DNA of 64,000 nt from Pseudomonas sp. Seg1 (lineage in GTDB: Bacteria; Pseudomonadota; Gammaproteobacteria; Pseudomonadales; Pseudomonadaceae): positions 6,073,501-6,137,500 of the forward strand of contig NZ_AP021903.1 in assembly GCF_018326005.1 (NCBI RefSeq), read 5' to 3'. Position numbers and translations under genes: made by a program. Numbering within the stretch: the first letter of the stretch is position 1; each line of letters begins with the position of its first letter. The notes beneath the pieces are model-generated. The model saw only the letters and a program-made list of their open reading frames with translations. It searched no databases and was not told the origin of the DNA. Shown piece by piece: positions 50,201 through 59,196 of this stretch.

Positions 50201-53106
50201 AGCACATCGACCGGCAGCAGGTCCGCCAGGTGCGCACCTTCGCCGAGGGTGGTCAGTTCATCCAGCAGCGCACTGAGTTCCTGGCGTTCGCCGGGATGCT
50301 GCTGCCAGCGCTGCAAAAGGTTTTCGGCATCGAGCAGGATGTCCATGCCCTGGGCGAGGAAGTTGTTGAGCAACTGCGGATCACGCTTGATGCGCAATCC
50401 GGTGTTCGGCGCATTGAGGATCGATTCAAGACGCTCGGCGAGCAGTGTTTCGGTACGTTTGATCAGCGATTGCGCGCCGACAATCGGCGCCAGCGGATCG
50501 TGTTTGAGCTGACGCAAACCGACGCGAAACAACCCTTCGGCCTCAAGTAGCAATTCCACTTCATCGAGATCGAGCGGCAGTTGATGCGCCTTGAACTCAC
50601 GGGCCAATTGATCGAGCGGCGCTGCCAGTTCGGCAATCGGCAGTACGCCAGCCATCGACGCACTGCCCTTGAGGGTGTGCAAGGCGCGCTGCAATTCGTC
50701 GCTGGCCGGCAACGGCACATGTTCGGCGGCTTGATCGAGGAAACGGTTGAGACTGGCCAAGTGCGTCTCGGCTTCGTTGCGGAAGATCTCCAGCAACAAC
50801 GGATCGAGCGCCGCGACATCGTTGACGTCTTCGGCGGCCAGCGGTTCGTCACCCTTGGCCAAGGCGTGGGCGCGAGCGGCAAGTTGATCGACATCGCCGC
50901 GCTGGCGCTGGCTGTTGGTGGCGAATTCGCTGATCAGTTCCGGCAGCAACAGCACCGTATCGGTGAGCAGTTGCGGCACCACTGCGCCCGGCTCGACGCT
51001 TTGTTCGAGCACGCGGTTGAGCAGGTTTTCCACAGCCCAGGCCAGTTCGCCAAGAATCAGCGCACGGACCATGCGCCCGCTGCCTTTCAAGGTGTGAAAG
51101 GCGCGGCGCAGTTCGGTCAGAGCGGCGCGGTCCTGCGGATTGGCCGACCAGCGCGGCAGGTATTCGTGGAGGACTTCGAGGACCTCGTCGGTCTCTTCGA
51201 GGAACACTTCGCGCAGTTCATCGTCGACCGGTTCTTCATCGGCCGGCGGCGGCATCAGGCTGCCGGGGGTGATCAGCGCCGGCGGATTGACCGCCGAGAC
51301 CGGGCTGGCCAACACGTCGGCCAGCGACTGCACAATCTCGGGATCGTCCAGCGCCTGCATGTCCTGCATCACCAGCGCTTCGCTGGGGCTGAGAACTTCC
51401 TCGAGAACCGGCACGTCGGGCTCTTCATCCGGAAAATAACCGAGACGGGCGAGGCTCTTTTGCGCGACGTCGAGCAATTGTTCGCTCGGGGCCTGCGGGT
51501 CGTCGCTCAAGCGTTCAAGGTAATACTCAAGGCTGCTGATGACATCGGCCAGGTGATCGAGTTGCTCCCAACCCGGCTCGTGCGGATCAAGCAGCAGATG
51601 TTCGCGGATAAAACCGTTGCAGGCCTCGACCAGGCTCGCCGCACGATTCAACGGAATCATCGCCAATGCACCGCGCACCTGAGTCAACAGCTCCGGCAAC
51701 GGTTGCAGGTGCTGGCGGTCCCAATCGGCGTCGATGTAGTCGACGATCATGTCCTTGGCCTGTTGCAGGCAGATGCGCGCTTCCTTGATGACGATCTGAT
51801 GGATCTGCGTCAGGTCGGTGGTGGGCAGGCGTGAGTCTTCCGGACTTTCCGGCTCGACCGTGCCAACCATTCCGGCGAGCGTCGCCTCGACATAAAGCAG
51901 CGCGCCGGCGACGTCCATCAACGTTGCATCGTTGGGTTCGCGGTGGCCCTGGGCGAGGCTTAGCACCACCGCCAGTTGATCGATGATGACCTTGCGCGGC
52001 TGGCCGAAACCGAGCACCGCGAGGGTGTCGGCGATTTGCCGCAGCGGCGCCAACAGACTTTCCAGATCCGACGCATGTTGACGGTCGCTGCGTACGAACA
52101 GATCGAGGCGTTCCTTGACCCGTACCAGTTCTTCGCACAATGCCGCCAGCACCGAGCGCATCGCATCGCGGTCGGGGCCGGCCAGGCGCGCGCGTTCTTC
52201 GTCGACCATCGCGCTGTCGGGCAACGCGTCGTCCAGGGAGTAGCGATCTTTCATGGTCAGCATCTGCCCGGTGGGATGTTCGGCCTTGGCAATATAGAAC
52301 AACAGGCTTTTCAAAAGCTCCGGCGGTGGCGGCTGGTTGAGGCCGCGCATGCCTTGGTCGAGCAGGCGTTTGAGTTCCTTGTCGGCGTCCTTGAACAGGC
52401 TGCGCAGCGCCGGGCTGTTGGCGATGGCGCCGTCGCGCATGCCTTCGACCAGCGCCGAGGCGACCTGCCACAACGGGCTCAGCGGCGCCTCGCCGCTCAG
52501 CGCTTCGAGGCGGCTGAAGACTTTCGCCAAGTATTCCAGGTGCGTCTGGTCATCCTGCTCACGCAACAGACCGACCAGAGCCATTTGCAGCATCTGGCGT
52601 AATTTGCGCAGCACGTTCGGCAATTCGGCCGGTTCCAGCAGTGCCAACGCGTCTGCACTCAGCGGCGGTAACTCGGGCAATTGCGGGCTGAACAGGCTGG
52701 TTTCCGAGAGCAGGCTTTCGCCGCGAGCGCTGCGCAGATCATTGATCAGCGGCAGAACCACCAGCGGCAAATCTCGGCGAGCGCTCTGCACGCGATCGAG
52801 GTAGATCGGCAATTGCCCGAGCGCTTGCAGCAGCAAATGCAGGGCTTCGTCGCGATGACTGACACGTTCGTGCTGCAAGGCTTCGACCAGATGCTCCATT
52901 TCTTCGGCGAGCAGCGCTGCGCCGTAGAACTCGACGATCTGCAGGCTGCCGTGAACCTGATGGATGTAATCCAGACACTCGTCCAGCCCGGGGAAGGCCT
53001 GCGGATCATCGAGCACGGCTTCAATCGCCTGATGCGCCAGTTTCAGCGTTTCGGCAATTTCGCCTTTGACCCACTCGAGGGCCACATAGTCGTGCCGATT
53101 ACCCAT
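47203..53106 (-). CDS. chpA: Hybrid multi-Hpt chemotaxis kinase ChpA
   Basis: This very large CheA-type kinase controls type IV pilus motility and cAMP-linked signalling through PilG and PilH. Rough residue positions are numbered from GTG 53112. An N-terminal Hpt-like helix bundle has His54 (HGSL), four canonical Hpt domains carry HTLKG with His at 673, 812, 1116 and 1258, a CheA dimer/catalytic core has HMLRNAVDHGLES (1554-1566) and GRGVGMDVVHEE (about 1649), and then come a CheW-like domain and a C-terminal receiver with Asp1898 in LLDIEMPRMDG. ATG 53106 (1,967 residues) is preferred over GTG 53112 because GGAG lies close before it. It is some 500 residues shorter than the 2,472-residue P. 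aeruginosa ChpA. Confidence 0.95.
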   Translation of the reverse strand: MGNRHDYVALEWVKGEIAETLKLAHQAIEAVLDDPQAFPGLDECLDYIHQVHGSLQIVEFYGAALLAEEMEHLVEALQHERVSHRDEALHLLLQALGQLPIYLDRVQSARRDLPLVVLPLINDLRSARGESLLSETSLFSPQLPELPPLSADALALLEPAELPNVLRKLRQMLQMALVGLLREQDDQTHLEYLAKVFSRLEALSGEAPLSPLWQVASALVEGMRDGAIANSPALRSLFKDADKELKRLLDQGMRGLNQPPPPELLKSLLFYIAKAEHPTGQMLTMKDRYSLDDALPDSAMVDEERARLAGPDRDAMRSVLAALCEELVRVKERLDLFVRSDRQHASDLESLLAPLRQIADTLAVLGFGQPRKVIIDQLAVVLSLAQGHREPNDATLMDVAGALLYVEATLAGMVGTVEPESPEDSRLPTTDLTQIHQIVIKEARICLQQAKDMIVDYIDADWDRQHLQPLPELLTQVRGALAMIPLNRAASLVEACNGFIREHLLLDPHEPGWEQLDHLADVISSLEYYLERLSDDPQAPSEQLLDVAQKSLARLGYFPDEEPDVPVLEEVLSPSEALVMQDMQALDDPEIVQSLADVLASPVSAVNPPALITPGSLMPPPADEEPVDDELREVFLEETDEVLEVLHEYLPRWSANPQDRAALTELRRAFHTLKGSGRMVRALILGELAWAVENLLNRVLEQSVEPGAVVPQLLTDTVLLLPELISEFATNSQRQRGDVDQLAARAHALAKGDEPLAAEDVNDVAALDPLLLEIFRNEAETHLASLNRFLDQAAEHVPLPASDELQRALHTLKGSASMAGVLPIAELAAPLDQLAREFKAHQLPLDLDEVELLLEAEGLFRVGLRQLKHDPLAPIVGAQSLIKRTETLLAERLESILNAPNTGLRIKRDPQLLNNFLAQGMDILLDAENLLQRWQQHPGERQELSALLDELTTLGEGAHLADLLPVDVLCEALLDLYGAVEESSLAVSDRFFHEAQNAHEALINMLDELAAGQEVTPQPARIRALHELLDESLDPSSMGLIRSDGSRTLSIRELGAATAELAQKTVTSEPDDEIVEIFLEEAVDILDSAGQALQRWLNDPDNVAPLSSLQRDLHTLKGGARMAEVETIGDLAQELESLYEGLLDRRYSHSEALGRLLHKSHDRLALLLEQLQNHQPLNPALDLIESIRQLRQGSSATAETAQPAIDHEGAGHDPELLEIFLEEGFDIIENSGAALLRWQAEPGNRQEVETLLRDLHTLKGGARMVEIGPIGDLAHELEYLYESLSAGTLPASTELFALVQRGHDRLAQMLDAVRAGQPCPPADRLINAIQSFSHPLTPEAPPLLPLPVKTEPAPPAAEVAADMVKVSAELLDELVNLAGETSIFRGRIEQQVNDAQVALNEMETTIERMRDQLRRLDTETQGRILSRQQVDAERLGYEEFDPLEMDRHSQLQQLSRALFESASDLLDLKETLDRRNHDAENLLQQQGRINTELQEGLMRTRMVPFERMLPRLKRIVRQVAEELNKDVAFVVGNAEGEMDRNVLERMAAPLEHMLRNAVDHGLESAEARLAAGKPAQGTITLDLSREGGDIVFDIRDDGAGVPLEAVRRKAIKRGLLAPDAEISDRDVLQFILQPGFSTAEKITQISGRGVGMDVVHEEVRQLGGSMSIDSVPGQGVHFRIRLPFTVSVNRALMVQCGEDQYAIPLNTIDGIVRVLPNDLDGHFRLDPPSYQYGGQRYELCYLGELLKTSSRPKLLGQSLPLPVLLVQYNDRRIAVQVDTMAGTREIVVKSLGPQFAAVQGVSGATILGDGRVVLILDLLAPIRAMQARVAQYPTLPDIDSEPQKPLLVMVVDDSVTVRKVTSRLLERHGMNVLTAKDGVDAMLLLEEHMPDLMLLDIEMPRMDGFEVATQVRNDERLQHLPIIMITSRTGQKHRDRAMAIGVNDYLGKPYQESVLLESIAHWSKKHA

Positions 53107-53117
53107 AACCACTCCGC

Positions 53118-55172
53118 TTACGCTTTATCCGTCGTCGGCGCTGCCGGCAAGGTGAAACCGGAGACCGAACGGCGCAACTGGCTGGCCATTTTCGTCAGGT
53201 TGCCGATGCTCTCGGCGGTGGCAGTGGAGCCCGACGACGTTTGCGTGGTGATCTGCTGGATCACGTTCATCGTCAGGGAAATCTGCCCGGCCGATGTCGT
53301 CTGCTGCTGCGCGGCGTTGGAGATGCTCTGAATCAGCGCCGCGAGGGTCTTCGACACGCCTTCGATTTCTTCCAGGGCTACTCCGGCATCCTGCGCCAGT
53401 CGTGCGCCGCGCACCACTTCGGTGGTGGTCTGTTCCATGGAAATGACCGCTTCATTGGTGTCGGTCTGGATCGCCCGCACCAGCGTTTCGATCTGCCGGG
53501 TGGCGGCAGACGAGCGCTCGGCCAGTCGCTGCACTTCGTCGGCAACCACGGCAAAACCGCGCCCGGCATCACCGGCCATCGACGCCTGAATCGCCGCGTT
53601 GAGGGCAAGGATGTTGGTCTGGTCGGCGATGTCGTCGATCAAGCTGACGATGTCGCCGATTTCCTGTGACGACTCGCCCAGGCGCTTGATGCGCTTGGCG
53701 GTGTCCTGAATCTGTTCGCGAATGTTGTCCATGCCGTGGATGGTGTTGTGCACCACCTCGTTGCCCTTGTTGGCGATCTCTACCGACCGCTCCGCCACCG
53801 CCGAAGACTCGGCAGCGTTGGCCGAGACCTGATCGATGGACTGCGCCATGTCGCTGATCGCCGTCGACGCTTCAGAAATCTGCTGCGCCTGATGCTCCGA
53901 GGCTTGCGCCAGATGCATGGCGGTGGCCTGGGTTTCCTGTACCGCTGCGGCGACCTGGCCGGCGGTGAGGTTGATCGTCGCGACCAGATCACGCAGTTGA
54001 TCGACGGAATAGTTGATCGAGTCGGCGATGGTGCCGGTGAAGTCTTCAGTCACCGAGGCGGTCACGGTCAGATCGCCGTCGGCAAGGTCTTCGATTTCGT
54101 CGAGCAGGCGCATGATCGCGTTCTGGTTGCGCTCGTTTTTCTCGGCGGTCTCGCGCAACTGGCGGTTGGTTTCACGGACCATGACCATGCCGATCAGGAT
54201 GATCGAGGCCAGCGCCAGCAAGCCCAGCACATAGCCGCCGATGGTGTCGGTGTTGCGCCCGCCGGCGAGGTTTTCGAAACCGTTGGCGAGGTGCGAGGCT
54301 TCGTCAAGCAGGGTTTGCGACAGGCTGAAGATGTTGCTTGCCGACTCACGGACCTTGAACAGCTCCGGTGAGGTTTCGAGAATTTCATCGACGGAGCCGG
54401 AGACGAACTGGAACAGCTCGGAAATCTCGCTCAAACGGGCGCGGGCATCGCGGTCTTCGACCTGGGTGATTTTCAGCGTCGGGTTGCCTTGCAGCATGCC
54501 GTTGAGCACTTGGCCGAAACGCGTGGCATCGCGGCCAAAGGCATCGGCGGCCTGCTGCGAATTTTCGTCGCCGGCGAGTACGGTGTTGACTGCGCCAAGG
54601 ATGCGTTCGGCCAGCAGCGACTGACGCTGGGCCATCGCCACTTGCGCGGCCGGAGCGCCACGTTGCAGGAGGATTTCGACGACTTTTTCGTATTCGATCT
54701 GCAACTGCGGCACGGTTTCGGCCAGTGTCGCGGCGACCTGATGCAGCGACAGCACAGTCTGTTCGCTGGAGAGAATGGCGTCGGTGTTTTTCAGCAGGCG
54801 TTCCCAGTCGAGTTGCACGGCGCGCATTTCCGGGCGCACGGTGGATGGCGCGGGCGGCAGGCCGGTAGCCGGGTCGCCCTTTTTCAGGTAACCCCAGCGC
54901 TGGGCGAAATCGTTGCGCGCATCGCTGAGCAGCTTGAACGCGGCAGCCTTGCCGGCGGCAGCTTCGGTGGCGTTCTTGGCGATGCGTTGCGACAGCACGC
55001 GCAGCTCACCGGCATGGCCGATGTACTGTTTGTCGTAGTTCGCCTGGGTGTTGAGGTAAGCGAAGTTGGCGAACAGCAGCATGATGAACACGATCAGTGC
55101 GATGAACAGCACGATGATCTGCGAGCGACTGCGCGATCCTTCCGCTGGCTTGCCTGTTTTTGCTTTTGTCAT
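53118..55172 (-). CDS. pilJ: Methyl-accepting chemotaxis protein PilJ
   Basis: PilJ is the inner-membrane receptor of the Pil-Chp system. The 684 residues have a first membrane helix near 19-40 ([20 protein letters not shown]), a periplasmic part with paired PilJ-type helical domains, a second helix near 310-330 ([18 protein letters not shown]), HAMP, and the long signalling coiled coil. The hairpin tip near 545 reads [20 protein letters not shown] then [19 protein letters not shown]. It lies between pilI and chpA with only 11 bp to the latter. No pilK methyltransferase gene follows. Confidence 0.95.
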   Translation of the reverse strand: MTKAKTGKPAEGSRSRSQIIVLFIALIVFIMLLFANFAYLNTQANYDKQYIGHAGELRVLSQRIAKNATEAAAGKAAAFKLLSDARNDFAQRWGYLKKGDPATGLPPAPSTVRPEMRAVQLDWERLLKNTDAILSSEQTVLSLHQVAATLAETVPQLQIEYEKVVEILLQRGAPAAQVAMAQRQSLLAERILGAVNTVLAGDENSQQAADAFGRDATRFGQVLNGMLQGNPTLKITQVEDRDARARLSEISELFQFVSGSVDEILETSPELFKVRESASNIFSLSQTLLDEASHLANGFENLAGGRNTDTIGGYVLGLLALASIILIGMVMVRETNRQLRETAEKNERNQNAIMRLLDEIEDLADGDLTVTASVTEDFTGTIADSINYSVDQLRDLVATINLTAGQVAAAVQETQATAMHLAQASEHQAQQISEASTAISDMAQSIDQVSANAAESSAVAERSVEIANKGNEVVHNTIHGMDNIREQIQDTAKRIKRLGESSQEIGDIVSLIDDIADQTNILALNAAIQASMAGDAGRGFAVVADEVQRLAERSSAATRQIETLVRAIQTDTNEAVISMEQTTTEVVRGARLAQDAGVALEEIEGVSKTLAALIQSISNAAQQQTTSAGQISLTMNVIQQITTQTSSGSTATAESIGNLTKMASQLRRSVSGFTLPAAPTTDKA

Positions 55173-55239
55173 CGGTCCTCGCCTGTTTGAAGCTCACCGG
55201 TAGAACCTGTAGGAACTAGCCTTGGAAAGTGAAGGGATT

Positions 55240-55368
55240 CTGTGGCGAGGGGATTTATCCCCGATGGTTGGCGAAGCCGACCCAAAACCTACATTTGAGA
55301 TGTATCAGATACAACTCATGTTCTGGGGTCGCTGCGCGGCCCATCGGGGATAAATCCCCTCACCACAG
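55240..55368. repeat. REPIN (CTGTGGCGAGGGGATTTATC type)
   Basis: CTGTGGCGAGGGGATTTATC and GATAAATCCCCTCACCACAG lie between pilJ and pilI, inside what is otherwise one gene cluster, so it may set their relative expression. Confidence 0.85.
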
Positions 55369-55419
55369 AATCCCATTACCACATGGCCTATTCCCACAAT
55401 GGATTCTCTGTTGTTTCGA

Positions 55420-55959
55420 CTAAATTGCGACACTCATGAACACCGGTGATTTAGCCAGGGCAAACAGGCTGAACACCCGCCAGTTCTGCTCGCGCCGGAA
55501 ATAGCCTTTGACGAACTCGGCCTTGGAGCCCTGGCGTTTGCTGATCGAAACGGGTTCGAAACTGTCCTGCTCGAAGTGCTGCAAACCAATGACCTCGTCG
55601 ACCATCAATCCGGCAAACACGTCGCCATGCTCCACCACCAGCACCCGCCGCTGCTTGCGCAAGGGCGACAGCTCATGCCCGAAGAAACCGCACAAATCCA
55701 TGATCGGCAGCAGCCGCCCGCGCAGGTTAGCCACGCCTTTGACCCACGGCTTGACCCCGGGCAACTGGGTGAAGCGCGGTTCGTGCAGCACTTCGCTGAC
55801 TTCGCCCATCGGCGCAACGTACCAGTGCTCGCCAAGGCGAAAACCGATACCGCTCCAGCGATCCTGGCGCGCAGGCTGCGACGGCAGGTCGGCCGCCAAC
55901 AGGCGGCAGCGCTGGTCAATCTGCCAGAGCAGTTCGAACGCGGTCAGCGATTCGCTCAT
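55420..55959 (-). CDS. pilI: CheW-like adaptor PilI
   Basis: The 179-residue CheW-domain protein links PilJ to ChpA. GIGFRLGEHWYVAPMGEVSE and KGVANLRGRLLPIMDLCGFF are the conserved parts. It lies 10 bp after the pilH stop and 247 bp before pilJ, the gap holding a REPIN. Length and order fit PilI. Confidence 0.92.
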   Translation of the reverse strand: MSESLTAFELLWQIDQRCRLLAADLPSQPARQDRWSGIGFRLGEHWYVAPMGEVSEVLHEPRFTQLPGVKPWVKGVANLRGRLLPIMDLCGFFGHELSPLRKQRRVLVVEHGDVFAGLMVDEVIGLQHFEQDSFEPVSISKRQGSKAEFVKGYFRREQNWRVFSLFALAKSPVFMSVAI

Positions 55960-55969
55960 GGTTGCGCGA

Positions 55970-56335
55970 TCAGCCTTTAAGCACGTTGTTCAGGGTCTTG
56001 ATCAGGGTGTCTTCGTCGACCGGTTTGGTCAGGTAGTCCTTGGCGCCCTGACGGGTGCCCCAGACCTTGTCGGTTTCCTGATCCTTGGTGGTGATGATGA
56101 TCACCGGGATGTGACTGGTGTCGGCATCCTTGGTCAACTGACGGGTCGCCTGGAAACCGTTGAGGCCGGGCATGACGATGTCCATCAGGACTGCATCGGG
56201 CTTTTCCTGACGGGCCAGTGCGACACCGTCGGCGCCGTTTTCAGCTTTGAGCACTTCGTGACCGTGCTTTTCGAGCATGCCGGTCAGTTTGTACATTTCA
56301 GTCGGCGAATCATCGACGATCAGGATACGTGCCAT
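55970..56335 (-). CDS. pilH: CheY-like response regulator PilH
   Basis: The 121-residue single receiver domain has Asp52 as phospho-acceptor in VLMDIVMPGLNGFQ and Lys in DYLTKPVDEDTL. It opposes PilG in control of pilus extension and retraction. ATG 56335 begins the conserved MARILIVDDSPTEM; the in-frame ATG at 56347 has no support. Confidence 0.95.
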   Translation of the reverse strand: MARILIVDDSPTEMYKLTGMLEKHGHEVLKAENGADGVALARQEKPDAVLMDIVMPGLNGFQATRQLTKDADTSHIPVIIITTKDQETDKVWGTRQGAKDYLTKPVDEDTLIKTLNNVLKG

Positions 56336-56395
56336 GGTTTTCCCCATTTTTCTTGTCGACCCCCGGCCCGCTGGCCGAGCGTCACTGTACGTGTC

Positions 56396-56800
56396 TTACT
56401 GCGGCAAAACGGCGGCGAAGCCCGGAACATGGGCTTGAATCGCGTTGAGCAGTTCTTCCTTGCTGAAAGGCTTGGTCAAAAATTGATCGGAGCCGACAAT
56501 CCGCCCCTTGGCCTTGTCGAACAGCCCGTCCCTGGACGACAGCATGATCACCGGTGTCGCCTTGAACGCGCTGTTGTTCTTGATTAAAGCGCAGGTCTGA
56601 TAACCATCCAGACGCGGCATCATGATGTCGACAAAAATGATCCCGGGATGGTTGTCGGCGATCTTCGCCAACGCGTCGAAACCGTCGATGGCCGTGATGA
56701 CTTCACAGCCCACATTCTTCAACAGTGTTTCGGCGGTGCGACGAATCGTTTTCGAGTCATCGATCACCATGACCTTCAAGGCGCTGGACTGCTGTTCCAT
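56396..56800 (-). CDS. pilG: CheY-like response regulator PilG
   Basis: The 134-residue receiver protein has the acidic pair in VMVIDDSKTIRRTAE, phospho-acceptor Asp58 in IIFVDIMMPRLDG and Lys in QFLTKPFSKEEL. PilG promotes pilus extension and cAMP synthesis. It is the first gene of the Pil-Chp cluster and is divergent from gshB; the shared 225-bp region shows no clear operator by eye. Confidence 0.95.
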   Translation of the reverse strand: MEQQSSALKVMVIDDSKTIRRTAETLLKNVGCEVITAIDGFDALAKIADNHPGIIFVDIMMPRLDGYQTCALIKNNSAFKATPVIMLSSRDGLFDKAKGRIVGSDQFLTKPFSKEELLNAIQAHVPGFAAVLPQ

Positions 56801-57025
56801 AAGGGGGCTCTACCGTCGCCTTTGCGAATCAAATTGTCCGTTTTGCGATGAGTAATGGCTGGAAACCCTTGATGCTCAAGGGCCAGCACGCTATGCCAGC
56901 CTTTTTAGCACAGTCTCCAGATGCAATCTATCGACGGGTTTTCCCTTGACCGAAAACCCGCCCGGCGCCACTCTGGCGGCACTTTTTTCATACCGATCCG
57001 GTAGCCAATTTTCGAGGAAAACCCA

Positions 57026-57997
57026 ATGAGCGTTCGCGTCGGGATTGTCATGGACCCTATCGCCAGCATCTCCTATAAAAAGGATAGCTCGCTGGCCATG
57101 CTGCTGGCCGCGCAGAAGCGTGGCTGGGAGCTGTTCTACATGGAACAGCGCGACCTGTATCAGGCCGAAGGCCAGGCGCGGGCGCGGATGAAGCCGCTGA
57201 AAGTCTTCGCCAACCCGGAAAAATGGTTCGAACTGGACGACGAGCAGGACAATCTGCTGAGCGATCTGGACGTGATCCTGATGCGCAAGGATCCGCCGTT
57301 CGACATGGAGTTCGTCTACTCCACCTACCTGCTCGAACAGGCCGAAACCGCCGGCGTGCTGGTGGTGAACAAGCCGCAGAGCCTGCGCGACTGCAATGAA
57401 AAGCTGTTCGCCACGCTGTTCCCGCAGTGCACCCCGCCGACCATCGTCAGCCGTCGCGCCGATGTGCTGCGTGAATTCGCCGCCAAGCATGGCGACGTGA
57501 TCCTCAAGCCGCTGGACGGCATGGGTGGCACGTCGATTTTCCGTCACCGCGCCGGTGATCCGAACCTGTCGGTGATTCTGGAAACCCTGACCGCCCTCGG
57601 TGGCCAGCAGATCATGGGCCAGGCCTATCTGCCGGCGATCAAGGACGGTGACAAACGCATCCTGATGATCGACGGCGAGCCGGTGGATTACTGCCTGGCG
57701 CGGATTCCGGCACAGGGCGAAACCCGTGGCAACCTTGCTGCCGGTGGTCGTGGTGAAGCCCGTCCGCTGACCGACAAGGATCGCTGGATCGCCGCACAAG
57801 TCGGCCCGACCCTGCGTGAGAAAGGCCTGCTGTTCGTGGGCCTGGACGTGATCGGCGAAAGCCTCACTGAAATCAACGTCACCAGCCCGACCTGCATCCG
57901 TGAAATCGATAATGCGTTTGGCACTGACATTGGCGGCATGTTGATGGATGCCATTGAAAGCAAGCTGCAAGCTGCGAGCCGCGAGCCGCAAGCTTGA
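57026..57997 (+). CDS. gshB: Glutathione synthetase
   Basis: GshB joins gamma-glutamylcysteine and glycine with ATP. The 323-residue ATP-grasp enzyme starts VRVGIVMDPIASISYKKDSS, with VILKPLDGMGGTSIFRHRAG as the ATP loop and LDVIGESLTEINVTSPTCIR near the active site. The last 14 or so codons (SKLQAASREPQA) and the stop are made of an AGCTTGCAGC-type repeat that has run into the gene end, giving a slightly altered C terminus. Confidence 0.96.
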   Translation: MSVRVGIVMDPIASISYKKDSSLAMLLAAQKRGWELFYMEQRDLYQAEGQARARMKPLKVFANPEKWFELDDEQDNLLSDLDVILMRKDPPFDMEFVYSTYLLEQAETAGVLVVNKPQSLRDCNEKLFATLFPQCTPPTIVSRRADVLREFAAKHGDVILKPLDGMGGTSIFRHRAGDPNLSVILETLTALGGQQIMGQAYLPAIKDGDKRILMIDGEPVDYCLARIPAQGETRGNLAAGGRGEARPLTDKDRWIAAQVGPTLREKGLLFVGLDVIGESLTEINVTSPTCIREIDNAFGTDIGGMLMDAIESKLQAASREPQA

Positions 57998-58043
57998 AGT
58001 CAGTGGTGAGCAGCTTGTCGCTTGCCGCTTGAAGCTTGCAGCT
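57961..58043. repeat. AGCTTGCAGC-type repeat overlapping the gshB end
   Basis: Units such as AAGCTGCAAGCTGCGAGC and GCCGCTTGAAGCTTGCAGCT run from inside the gshB coding sequence to the tonB leader. Same family as 26967-27140. Confidence 0.75.
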
Positions 58044-58098
58044 AAAAACCAACATTGCGTTATCATGCCGAGCCCGTAAAAACGCGATGTTGGTTTTT
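58044..58098. other. 18-bp inverted repeat directly before tonB
   Basis: AAAAACCAACATTGCGTT (58044-58061) and AACGCGATGTTGGTTTTT (58081-58098) are inverse with one mismatch and a 19-base spacer. It ends in a T run, so it could terminate gshB transcripts. It also covers the place where a tonB ribosome-binding site should be, since ATG is at 58104. Confidence 0.75.
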
Positions 58099-58103
58099 CT
58101 GTC

Positions 58104-59003
58104 ATGACCCTCCCGTCCGATCTGCCCGTAGAACTCGCCCATCGTGGCGTGCGCCCGGCCGATCGCCTCGGATTTACCTTGTTTCTTGCGGCGCTGATCC
58201 ATTTGGCGCTGCTGCTGGGCGTCGGCTTCACGATGGTCGAGCCCAAGCAGATCAGCAAAACCCTGGAAATCACCCTCGCCACCTTCAAGAGCGAAACCAA
58301 GCCGAAAAAAGCTGATTTCCTCGCTCAGGAAAACCAGGAAGGCAGCGGCACGCTGGACAAGAAGGCGATTCCGAAGACCACCGAGGTCGCGCCGTTCCAG
58401 GACAATCAGGTGAAAAAGGTCACTCCGCCACCGGCCGCCAAACCGGAAGTGCAGGAGGCCGCGCCCAAGGCAGCGGTGACCACCGTGGCGCCGAAGCCGA
58501 AAAAGGCGCCGACCAAGAAAGAAGAAACCAAGACCGAGGTCAAACCGACCGTTGACGCGCCTGAGTTCGACAGCTCGCAACTGTCCAGCGACATCGCCAG
58601 CCTCGAAGCGGAACTGGCCAAGGAACAACAGCTGTACGCCAAGCGCCCGCGCATTCACCGCTTGAGTGCGGCCTCGACCATGCGCGACAAAGGCGCCTGG
58701 TACAAGGATGACTGGCGCAAGAAAGTCGAGCGTATCGGCAACCTCAATTACCCCGAAGAAGCGCGACGCAAGCAGATCTACGGCAATTTGCGCCTGATGG
58801 TCTCGATCAACCGCGATGGTTCGCTGTATGAAGTGCTGGTGCTCGAGTCGTCGGGCCAGCCGCTGCTGGATCAGGCGGCGCAGCGCATCGTGCGCCTGGC
58901 GGCACCGTTTGCCCCGTTTACCGGGGACTTGTCGGATATCGACCGACTGGAAATCATCCGCACCTGGAAATTCGCCCGGGGCGACAAGCTCTCGAGCAAT
59001 TAA
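58104..59003 (+). CDS. tonB: TonB-family energy transducer
   Basis: TonB passes proton-motive force from ExbBD to outer-membrane receptors. The 299 residues have one membrane helix near 24-43 (FTLFLAALIHLALLLGVGF), a long Lys/Pro/Ala spacer (TTVAPKPKKAPTKKEETKTE) and the C-terminal domain with YPEEARRKQIYGNLRLMVSI and VLVLESSGQPLLDQAAQRIV. It matches the place of tonB3 beside the pil-chp genes in P. aeruginosa, a TonB linked to twitching rather than iron. No exbBD is near. No clear ribosome-binding site precedes the start; an 18-bp inverted repeat does. Confidence 0.88.
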   Translation: MTLPSDLPVELAHRGVRPADRLGFTLFLAALIHLALLLGVGFTMVEPKQISKTLEITLATFKSETKPKKADFLAQENQEGSGTLDKKAIPKTTEVAPFQDNQVKKVTPPPAAKPEVQEAAPKAAVTTVAPKPKKAPTKKEETKTEVKPTVDAPEFDSSQLSSDIASLEAELAKEQQLYAKRPRIHRLSAASTMRDKGAWYKDDWRKKVERIGNLNYPEEARRKQIYGNLRLMVSINRDGSLYEVLVLESSGQPLLDQAAQRIVRLAAPFAPFTGDLSDIDRLEIIRTWKFARGDKLSSN

Positions 59004-59017
59004 AGGCATTGCAAAAC

Positions 59018-59113
59018 CCTGTGGGAGCGGGCTTGCCCGCGATGGGGCCGGCACATCCGACATTGATGGCAACTGACCTGACGCCATCGCGGGCAAGCCC
59101 GCTCCCACAGGGG
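59018..59113. repeat. REPIN (TGTGGGAGCGGGCTTGCCCG type)
   Basis: CTGTGGGAGCGGGCTTGCCC and inverse GGGCAAGCCCGCTCCCACAG between tonB and yqgE. Confidence 0.88.
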
Positions 59114-59196
59114 TCAGCATCGCTCGCGGTTTTTTGCAGCACTTCCCAGATATCTCCAGCTTGTCAGTTCGCCCCTTGAACGCCACACTATCGCTC

